A stretch of 5,193 nucleotides of DNA, from assembly GCA_029210865.1 (NCBI GenBank), contig JARGGE010000223.1, positions 1 through 5,193 of the forward strand. Reading direction: 5' to 3'. Shown piece after piece: positions 1-5,193 of this stretch. Position 1 is the first letter of the stretch. Every line of letters starts with the position of its first letter. The notes under the pieces are model-generated. The model did no database searches. It saw only the letters and a program-made list of their open reading frames with translations, and was not told the origin of the DNA. A program made the translations under genes and the position numbers. This DNA comes from Trueperaceae bacterium (lineage in GTDB: Bacteria; Deinococcota; Deinococci; Deinococcales; Trueperaceae).

Positions 1-365
1 CGTCCGACCCCTACGCGCCGCCCGATCCCCATGCGGCCCCCCGCGATCCGCCGGGCGCCTGGTCGCCGCCGCCGCTCGCCGGCCCGCCGCCGGCGCCGCC
101 CGCCGTGGCGCCTACGGGCGCCACCGCGCCCGCCACGACCCCGATCTACTCGCCCTTCGGTGGCACCGTCGAGGTCGTCGCGCTGAAGGTGCGCGAGGGC
201 GAGGCGGTGGTGGCCGGTCAGGTGGTGGCGGCGGTCGAGGCGATGAAGGCGCAGCACGACGTGCGCACGCCGGTGGCCGGCACCGTCGCGCGGGTCCACG
301 TGCGCCTGGGCGACGAGGTCCGCGCGGGCGAGCCGATCGTCTCGATCGCGACGACCGGCGGCTGA
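1..365 (+). CDS. Biotin carrier protein/subunit of a Na+-pumping decarboxylase, C-terminal part (5' partial)
   Basis: A biotinyl/lipoyl-attachment domain ends at TGA 363-365. Its fold is visible as a YSPFGGTVEVV strand, an EGEAVVAGQVV turn, the biotin hairpin EAMKAQ, and a mirrored half (TPVAGTVARVHVRLGDEVRAGEPI). The lysine expected to carry biotin is codon 246-248. The frame is open from position 3 to the left edge, and the residues before the domain form a Pro/Ala-rich linker (about 3-135). Such linkers are typical of MmdC/GcdC-type carriers and of the C-termini of OadA-type alpha subunits. The GTG at 105 falls inside this linker, so I treat it as internal and the gene as cut by the window edge. 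The beta subunit starts one base after the stop, so the expected role is moving CO2 from the carboxyltransferase to that membrane subunit. Odd point: the residue after the biotin lysine is Ala rather than the usual Met. The domain call is firm. Whether this is a free carrier or the tail of an alpha subunit cannot be seen. Confidence 0.88.
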   Translation, partial: SDPYAPPDPHAAPRDPPGAWSPPPLAGPPPAPPAVAPTGATAPATTPIYSPFGGTVEVVALKVREGEAVVAGQVVAAVEAMKAQHDVRTPVAGTVARVHVRLGDEVRAGEPIVSIATTGG

Positions 366-366
366 C

Positions 367-1518
367 GTGGAGGCCTGGAGCGCGCTGCTGCAAGGGAGCG
401 GCTTCGCGGCGCTCGGGTGGACGAACGGCGTCATGTTCGTCGTCGCCGGCGTGCTCATCTACCTGGCGGTGACCCGCAACTACGAGCCGCTGCTGCTCGT
501 CCCGATCGGGTTCGGCGCCGTCCTCGCCAACCTGCCGAACGCCAACCTCGCGGCGTCGAGCACGGCCGTCGCCACCGGCGGCCACGTGCCGCTGCTGCAG
601 CTCATCTACGACGCCGGGATCGCGACCGAGCTCCTGCCGCCCCTCATCTTCCTGGGGGTCGGCGCGCTCACCGACTTCCGGCCGCTGCTGGCGCGCCCGC
701 TCATGCTCCTGCTGGGGGCCGCGGCGCAGGTCGGCATCTTCGTCGCGGCGCTCGGCGCCCACTACCTCTTCGGCTTCAGCGTGCGGGAGTCGGCCTCGAT
801 CGGCATCATCGGCGGCGCCGACGGGCCCACCTCGATCTTCCTCACCGCCATCCTGGCGCCCGAGCTGCTCGGCGCCGTCGCGGTGGCCGCGTACAGCTAC
901 ATGGCGCTGGTGCCCGTGATCCAGCCGCCCATCTTGCGGCTGCTGACGACCCCGGCCGAGCGCGAGATCCCGGTGGCCGCCGAGCTCGAGGTCTCGCGCA
1001 CCGCGGTGGTCCTGTTCCCGATCGTCATCACCGTCCTGGTCTCGCTGGCGATCCCGCCGGCGGCGCCGCTCGTGGGGCTGCTGATGTTCGGCAACCTGCT
1101 GCGCGAGTCCGGCGTGACCGACCGCCTCGCCAAGACCGCCTCGGGTCCGCTCATCAACGTCGTCACCATCCTGCTCGGCCTGGTGATCGGGGCGACGATG
1201 AACGGCGACACCTTCCTGCGCCCGCAGACCCTCTTCATCCTCGCGCTCGGGGCGGTCGCCTTCGCCTTCAGCACCGCTGGCGGGATCGTGTTCGCCAAGC
1301 TCCTGAACGTCTTCCTGCCCCGCGACCGACGCATCAACCCGTGCATCGGTGCGGCGGGTGTCTCGGCCGTGCCGATGTCGGCGCGGGTGGTCCAGACGTT
1401 CGTCGCGGAGCACACCCAGGGGCGCGTCAACCCGCTCATGGCGGCGATGGGGCCGAACGTCGCCGGCGTCATCGGTTCGGCGGTCGCCGCCGGCGTCTTC
1501 CTCGCGCTCCTGCGCTGA
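367..1518 (+). CDS. oadB: Sodium-translocating decarboxylase beta subunit (OadB/MmdB/GcdB family)
   Basis: Complete membrane protein of 383 residues, close to the family norm (about 370-430). In this family the beta subunit decarboxylates carboxybiotin in the membrane and couples this to Na+ export. The hallmark GIIGGADGPTSIF lies at residues 146-158. From memory of the Klebsiella OadB mutant work, the key residues are D203, Y229, N373, S382 and R389. The equivalents here appear to be D152, Y178, N324, S333 and R340, with nearly the same spacing. Other family stretches are NLPNANL (55-61) and INPCIGAAGVSAVPMSARV (323-341). Many hydrophobic helices cover 20-383. The start is GTG 367, one base after the carrier stop, which implies translational coupling; no strong Shine-Dalgarno sequence is visible. 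Substrate (oxaloacetate, methylmalonyl-CoA, glutaconyl-CoA or malonate) depends on the carboxyltransferase, which is outside the window, so the symbol denotes the family only. Confidence 0.95.
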   Translation: MEAWSALLQGSGFAALGWTNGVMFVVAGVLIYLAVTRNYEPLLLVPIGFGAVLANLPNANLAASSTAVATGGHVPLLQLIYDAGIATELLPPLIFLGVGALTDFRPLLARPLMLLLGAAAQVGIFVAALGAHYLFGFSVRESASIGIIGGADGPTSIFLTAILAPELLGAVAVAAYSYMALVPVIQPPILRLLTTPAEREIPVAAELEVSRTAVVLFPIVITVLVSLAIPPAAPLVGLLMFGNLLRESGVTDRLAKTASGPLINVVTILLGLVIGATMNGDTFLRPQTLFILALGAVAFAFSTAGGIVFAKLLNVFLPRDRRINPCIGAAGVSAVPMSARVVQTFVAEHTQGRVNPLMAAMGPNVAGVIGSAVAAGVFLALLR

Positions 1519-1521
1519 TCG

Positions 1522-1556
1522 CCCGCGCCCGCGCGCGGGGGCGTCAGCCCCCCGCG
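1522..1556. terminator. Possible bidirectional GC-rich hairpin terminator between convergent operons
   Basis: Two overlapping hairpins are visible. The first is a perfect 7-bp stem (CCCGCGC 1522-1528 with GCGCGGG 1533-1539, 4-base loop). The second has GGGGGC 1537-1542 pairing with GCCCCC 1547-1552 around a GTCA loop, extendable to about 9 bp with one bulged C (1534-1556). They share bases and exclude each other. They sit exactly where the plus-strand decarboxylase genes meet the minus-strand transporter, and the second loop contains the transporter stop codon. No T-run follows on either strand, so this is not a classical intrinsic terminator. GC-rich hairpins also arise by chance at this composition. 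Confidence 0.35.
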
Positions 1557-2389
1557 ACGAGCGCGGCCACCCCCGTCACCATCAGGGCGGCGGCGAGCAG
1601 CTTGCGCCCCACCCGGTCGCGTTCGCCGAGCCAGACCACCCCGACCCCCGTCAGGACCACCAACCGCACCTGCGCCACCAGGATGACGCCGCCGGCCGTG
1701 CCGCCGGCCGCGAAGGCGAGGACGAGCAGCCACTGGGTGGCCGCGAAGGTCGTCGCCACGATCCAGGCGGTGGGCCGCCATAGGGCCGGCGCCGCGAGCT
1801 CGGCGCGCCGCGGGCGCGCGAGCGCGAGCATCCCCATCCCCGTGAGGACCAGGTTGAGCGCCGTGTAGCCGAGCGGGTCGAAGGGCGCGCTGATCGCCTT
1901 GTCGACGACGTTCCCGACGCCGAAGGCGACCGCTGCCGCGAGCGCCAGCCTCTGCGCGGCCGAGAAGCGCAGCCGCGCCGGCCGCTGCGCGACCGTCACC
2001 AGCGAGACCAGCACGAGCGCCGCGCCCACGAAGGCGAGGGCGGGGAAGCGCTCACCCAGGACGACCGTGCCGCCCACGACGGTCCACAGCGCCGAGGAGC
2101 GCAGGAACAGATCGATCTCGGAGAGCTGCGTGCGCGCGAGCGCCGTGAAGTAGAGCAGGTTGCCGGCGACGTACACGCCGGTCATGAGCACCAGCTCGGG
2201 GACGCGCGCGCCCGCCGGCGCCAGGTCGGCGCCCACGAGCGGCAGCGCGATCAGGCAGAGCAGCCCGCCGGTCAGGTGCACCACCCCGCCGAGCAGGGCG
2301 GGGCGCATCCGCGCGACGAGCCGCTTCGAGGCTGCCACGTTCAGGGCGCTGGCGAGGCCGGCGGCCAGCGCGAACGCCCACCATGTCAC
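1544..2389 (-). CDS. EamA/DMT-family membrane transporter
   Basis: Complete protein of 281 residues, normal for the EamA (drug/metabolite transporter) superfamily. It has about ten hydrophobic helices arranged as two repeats of roughly 140 residues. Each repeat shows the family motif LGER near its end (residues 111-114 and 254-257), followed by a final helix such as FVGAALVLVSLVTVA. Basic loops (SKRLVARMR, ARPRR, ERDRVGRK) separate helices. Family members export or exchange amino acids, nucleotide sugars, drugs and other small molecules across the inner membrane; the substrate here cannot be read from sequence. The start is GTG 2389-2387. A G-rich stretch lies about 8 bases upstream as a weak ribosome site, and the reading begins directly with helix 1. 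The gene lies 34 bases after the ABC permease on the same strand and may be its last operon member. It ends 25 bases from the converging beta-subunit gene. Confidence 0.88.
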   Translation of the reverse strand: MTWWAFALAAGLASALNVAASKRLVARMRPALLGGVVHLTGGLLCLIALPLVGADLAPAGARVPELVLMTGVYVAGNLLYFTALARTQLSEIDLFLRSSALWTVVGGTVVLGERFPALAFVGAALVLVSLVTVAQRPARLRFSAAQRLALAAAVAFGVGNVVDKAISAPFDPLGYTALNLVLTGMGMLALARPRRAELAAPALWRPTAWIVATTFAATQWLLVLAFAAGGTAGGVILVAQVRLVVLTGVGVVWLGERDRVGRKLLAAALMVTGVAALVAGG

Positions 2390-2423
2390 CGCGACGGCCG
2401 CCCCGACGTGCGGCCCGCGGGCA

Positions 2424-3623
2424 TCACTCGTAGCGCAGCGCTTCGATGGGCGAGAGCGCCGCCGCCCGCCGGGCGGGCCAGACGCCGAAGATGACCCCGG
2501 TCGCCACCGACACCCCCAGCGCCAGCGCGATCACCCAGGGGTTGAGGACGAAGACGTCGAGGAACGGGACGGCCGCCACCACGGCCCACAGCGAGGCGAT
2601 CGACAGGGCGACCCCGGCGAGGCCGCCGATGACGGTGAGCACCACCGCCTCGATCAGGAACTGCTGCAGGATCGTGCGCGGCTTGGCGCCCAGCGCCTTG
2701 CGCAGGCCGATCTCGCGGGTGCGCTCGGTGACGCTGACCAGCATGATGTTCAGGATGCCGATGCCGCCGACGAGCAGGCTGATGCCGCCGATGCCGCCCA
2801 GGAGCGCCTGGAGGATGACGGTGATGGTGTTGAAGAGCGAGAGCGCCCCCTCGATCGACTGGATCTGGTAGCTCTCGGGGTCGCGGCGGCGGTCGAGGAT
2901 CGCGCGCACCTGCCGCTCGATGGCGCTGGCGTCGCGGTCGAGCGCGATCGTGATGGGCATGAAGTCGTAGCGGCCGCGGGTGAGCCCGGGCACGTCGCGG
3001 TAGAGGCTCTCGAGCGGGACGTCGCCGGAGAGGTCGTTGGCGAAGGCGCCCAGCGCCCCCGAGATGCGCTTCTTGACGCCGATGACGGTGTAGAAGCTGC
3101 GGTTGCCGCCGCTCGTCTCGATGACCAGCTCGCGGCCGACCGCGGTGGCGGCGCCCCCGTAGAGCTCCTCCGCGGCGTCCGCCGAGAGCACGATCACCGG
3201 CGCGCCGCGCACGGCGTCGCCCTCGTCGAAGAAACGGCCCCGGTCGAGGTCGATCGTCCGGTCGATCTGAGGGGCGTTGGCGGTGGTGCCGTTGAGCCCC
3301 AGCCGCACCCGCTCCTCGTCGGCCACCGCCCAGACGTTCGTCGAGCGCTGGCGCAGGATCTCGATGGGGAGGCGCGAGAGCGCGTCGATGTCGTCGTCGC
3401 TGAAGGGTTCGGACGTGGGGTCGTCGAAGATGCGCGACACGAACAGCGACTGCGCGCCGAAGGCTTGCAGCTCGCCGGTGATGCCGGCCGTGGCGATCTG
3501 CCCGAGGCTGATCGTGGTGGTGACGGCGAAGACGCCGATGACCACGCCCGAGAGCGTGAGCAGCGAGCGCAGGCGGTTGCCGAAGAGCGCTTCGAGCGCG
3601 GTCTTGAGGTTCTCGAGCAGCAC
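2424..3623 (-). CDS. MacB/FtsX-type ABC transporter permease
   Basis: Complete protein of 399 residues, typical of stand-alone MacB-like permeases (about 400). The layout is a short cytoplasmic amphipathic start (NLKTALEALFGNRLRS), TM1 at about 20-42 with LTLSGVVIGVFAV, and a large extracytoplasmic MacB core domain at about 43-267. Three C-terminal helices follow at roughly 268-297, 322-350 and 362-383. The FtsX signature is clear: GGIGILNIMLVSVTERTREI (286-305), then GLRKALGAKPRTILQQFLIE, and the C-terminal end WPARRAAALSPIEALRYE. In this class the permease works with an ATPase by mechanotransmission on the outer face rather than by passing substrate through the membrane channel. The start is GTG 3623-3621, two bases after the ATPase stop, so translation is very probably coupled. 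Substrate unknown: antibiotics, peptides, lipids and siderophores are all known for relatives. Confidence 0.94.
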   Translation of the reverse strand: MLLENLKTALEALFGNRLRSLLTLSGVVIGVFAVTTTISLGQIATAGITGELQAFGAQSLFVSRIFDDPTSEPFSDDDIDALSRLPIEILRQRSTNVWAVADEERVRLGLNGTTANAPQIDRTIDLDRGRFFDEGDAVRGAPVIVLSADAAEELYGGAATAVGRELVIETSGGNRSFYTVIGVKKRISGALGAFANDLSGDVPLESLYRDVPGLTRGRYDFMPITIALDRDASAIERQVRAILDRRRDPESYQIQSIEGALSLFNTITVILQALLGGIGGISLLVGGIGILNIMLVSVTERTREIGLRKALGAKPRTILQQFLIEAVVLTVIGGLAGVALSIASLWAVVAAVPFLDVFVLNPWVIALALGVSVATGVIFGVWPARRAAALSPIEALRYE

Positions 3624-3625
3624 GG

Positions 3626-4426
3626 TCAGGCCCCCGTGGGCGCGGGCTCGGCGTGCCCCGGGCGGCGGCGCTGCGCCACCGCCTCGGACGCCTCGACCAC
3701 CCCGTCGCGGATCCGGATGATGCGCTCGCAGTGCTCGGCGACGTCGCTCTCGTGGGTGACCATCAGGATGGTGCGCCCCTCCTGGTGGAGGTCGTCGAAC
3801 AGCCCGAGGATCTCGTCGCCGGTGCGCGAGTCGAGGTTGCCGGTGGGCTCGTCGGCGAGGAGGATGTCGGGCTCGGTCGCCAGCGCCCGCGCGATGGCGA
3901 CGCGCTGCTTCTGCCCGCCCGAGAGCTCGTTCGGCCGGTGGTGGGTGCGGTCGCCCAGGCCGACGCGCTCGAGCGCCTCGAGCGCGCGGGCGCGCCGCTC
4001 GCGCAGCGGCAGCCCGCGGTAGAGCAGCGGCAGCGCCACGTTGTCGAGCGCGGTCGCCCGGCCGAGCAGGTTGTACGCCTGGAAGACGAAGCCGATGCGC
4101 TGGTTGCGGATGGTCGAGAGCGCGTCCTCGTCGAGCGTGGCCACCTCGTCGCCGGCCAGGACGTAGGAGCCGGAGGTCGGCAGGTCGAGGCAGCCGAGGA
4201 TCTGCAAGAGCGTGCTCTTGCCCGAGCCGGAGGGCCCCATGATGGCCGCGTACTCGCCGCGGCGCACGTCGAGGTCGAGGCCGCGCAGCGCGTGGACCTC
4301 GACGCCGCCACCGAGCACGTACGTCTTCCGCAGCCCACGGGCGGCGATGACGGTGTCGCCGCCGTGCGGGCCTGCGACGGAAGGAACCGTGGCGGGGGCG
4401 GGGGCCGTCGCGACGGCGTCAGCCAC
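3626..4426 (-). CDS. ABC transporter ATP-binding protein, MacB/LolD type
   Basis: Complete ATPase of 266 residues with every ABC motif in order: Walker A GPSGSGKS (64-71), Q-loop glutamine 116 in FQAYNLL, signature LSGGQKQR (168-175), Walker B ILLADEP (188-194) with catalytic E193, D-loop NLDS (197-200) and switch H225 in THESD. FVFQAYNLL and DEPTGNLDS are characteristic of the MacB/LolD/FtsE branch (exporters with FtsX-like permeases). The ABC fold starts at about residue 26. The first 25 residues are an Ala/Pro-rich extension, and a similar non-core tail follows residue 245 (QRRRPGHAEPAPTGA). The start is GTG 4426-4424, whose first 8 bases overlap the end of the adaptor gene; I see no better start close to the fold. 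It should energise the permease encoded directly downstream. Confidence 0.95.
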   Translation of the reverse strand: MADAVATAPAPATVPSVAGPHGGDTVIAARGLRKTYVLGGGVEVHALRGLDLDVRRGEYAAIMGPSGSGKSTLLQILGCLDLPTSGSYVLAGDEVATLDEDALSTIRNQRIGFVFQAYNLLGRATALDNVALPLLYRGLPLRERRARALEALERVGLGDRTHHRPNELSGGQKQRVAIARALATEPDILLADEPTGNLDSRTGDEILGLFDDLHQEGRTILMVTHESDVAEHCERIIRIRDGVVEASEAVAQRRRPGHAEPAPTGA

Positions 4427-5193
4427 CGCTGCCGGCCCCCCCGACCACCGGCGGGAACGCGACGGCGTCGCCGTCGGTCAGCTCGTCGAGGGCGATGAGC
4501 GCGATCAGGTCACCGGCGTCGAGCCCGTCGGCGACCACCGCGGCCACCGTCGGGTTGCGCTCGAGCACCTCGACCGAAACGCGCCGGACGACGCCGTTGG
4601 TGCCGTCGGCGGCGTCGACCCGGTAGACGAAGGAGCCGTCCGCGCCCTCCGTGATCGCCTCGAGCGGCACCAGCAGCGCGTCCTCGACGCGCCGGACCTC
4701 GACGCGGACGGTGACGGTGGCGCCCGGGCGGGCGAACGCGGCGTCGAGCGGCGCGTCGCCGGCGAAGACGAGCTCGGCCGTGACCTGCGGGTTGCCGCCG
4801 TCGCGGACGGTGACCGGGCTGATCCGGTCGACGCGCGCGGTGAGTCGCTGGCGCGTGTCGGCGTCCGGGACGATGACCGCGTCCTGACCGACGAGGAGCT
4901 CGGCGGCGCGGTTCTCGTCGAAGCGCCCCCGCACCCGCAACCGCGACGTGTCCGCGACGGTGAGGACCGGTTGCGAACCGACGAGGTCGCCGGACTTGAC
5001 GGCGACGGCGGTGACCACGCCGGCGAACGGGGCGACGATCTCGGTGTCGGCGAGACGGGCCTCGAGGTTCGCGAGGTTGGTCTCGAGCTGGGCGATCTGC
5101 GCCGCGGCGCTGATCGTCGCGGCCGACGACCCCGGCGGGCTGCTGCTGGTGCTGCCGTCCGACCATGTCCTGCGCGACGACGCGGCCTTCCAC
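4419..5193 (-). CDS. MacA/HlyD-type membrane-fusion (periplasmic adaptor) protein, 5' partial, possibly frameshifted
   Basis: The N-terminus lies beyond the right edge. About 257 C-terminal codons are visible, of an expected 380-450. In order from the N-terminal side: a coiled-coil arm (QIAQLETNLANLEARLAD, about 5105-5046); the second half of the lipoyl/barrel-sandwich domain with the hallmark TEIVAPFAGVV (5045-5013) and VKSGDLVGSQPVL; a beta-barrel starting about 4940 (RGRFDENRAAELLVGQ); and a membrane-proximal domain with RPGATVTVRVEV and ALLVPLEAI, reaching the tail FPPVVGGAGSGG. A GTG at 5018 is inside the lipoyl domain and cannot be the real start. Adaptors of this kind dock on the MacB-type permease and present or pass substrate outward. 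The adaptor-ATPase-permease order matches yknXYZ and macA with split macB. Odd: between 5193 and about 5105 the base composition by codon position fits the other reading frame (GTG 5193, containing EGRVVAQDMV), which suggests a frameshift. Confidence 0.9.
   Translation of the reverse strand, partial: WKAASSRRTWSDGSTSSSPPGSSAATISAAAQIAQLETNLANLEARLADTEIVAPFAGVVTAVAVKSGDLVGSQPVLTVADTSRLRVRGRFDENRAAELLVGQDAVIVPDADTRQRLTARVDRISPVTVRDGGNPQVTAELVFAGDAPLDAAFARPGATVTVRVEVRRVEDALLVPLEAITEGADGSFVYRVDAADGTNGVVRRVSVEVLERNPTVAAVVADGLDAGDLIALIALDELTDGDAVAFPPVVGGAGSGG

Noticed and set aside
105..365. Biotin carrier as a complete 86-residue protein starting at GTG 105
   Set aside because: The same frame is open to the left edge and encodes a Pro/Ala linker typical of these carriers. 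The GTG is inside that linker with no ribosome site before it.
112..1413. 433-codon open frame on the minus strand, opposite the beta subunit
   Set aside because: Its peptide is Arg/Asp/Gly/Gln-rich with no domain, typical of the antisense of a GC-rich gene. The plus-strand beta subunit explains the DNA.
417..1868. 483-codon plus-strand open frame overlapping the beta subunit and the transporter
   Set aside because: Arg/Ala/Pro-rich frame-shifted shadow with no motif, crossing two well-supported genes.
2396..2415. 6-bp inverted repeat (GGCCGC/GCGGCC) between the permease and EamA genes as a terminator or attenuator
   Set aside because: Short, with an 8-base loop and no T-run. Six-base GC palindromes are common by chance in this sequence.
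2160..4022. 620-codon plus-strand open frame, the longest in the window
   Set aside because: It is antisense to the transporter, permease and ATPase, all with clear family motifs. The long frame follows from the rarity of stop codons at this GC content.
3626..4426. ATPase as LolD or FtsE proper
   Set aside because: The adjacent MacA-type adaptor and MacB-type permease fit a MacAB/YknXYZ exporter better. LolCDE and FtsEX lack an HlyD-family adaptor encoded in this position.

Overview
This is a very GC-rich bacterial stretch (roughly 70% or more by eye). Coding density is high, almost every codon ends in G or C, and all four gene starts that lie inside the window read as GTG. These traits fit a high-GC lineage such as Actinomycetota, Deinococcota (Trueperales-like) or Myxococcota, but nothing here fixes the taxon. 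There is no rRNA, tRNA, CRISPR array, insertion sequence or phage gene.

Left part, plus strand (1-1518): the C-terminal part of a biotin-carrier protein runs in from the left edge. One base after its stop comes a complete beta subunit of a sodium-pumping decarboxylase (OadB/MmdB/GcdB family). In this family, biotin on the carrier takes CO2 from a carboxyltransferase subunit, which would lie upstream outside the window. It then delivers the CO2 to the membrane beta subunit, where decarboxylation drives Na+ export. The beta subunit keeps the residues I recall as important in the family.

Middle (1519-1560): the plus-strand operon and a minus-strand operon converge with only 25 bases between stop codons. 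GC-rich hairpins fill the junction and may act as a shared terminator.

Right part, minus strand (5193 down to 1544), in transcription order: a partial MacA/HlyD-type membrane-fusion adaptor, a MacB/LolD-type ABC ATPase, a MacB/FtsX-type ABC permease, and an EamA-family ten-helix transporter. The first three overlap by 8 bases or lie 2 bases apart, so they are very probably translationally coupled and form one tripartite export pump (MacAB or YknXYZ type). The EamA gene follows after 34 bases and may be a readthrough member of the operon or an unrelated passenger.

I see no clear new biological system. The point most worth a second look is at the far right edge. There the coding signature of the adaptor gene appears to change reading frame at about 5105-5160, suggesting a frameshift or sequence error. 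A second point is the unusual biotinylation motif (AMKA instead of AMKM) in the carrier protein.
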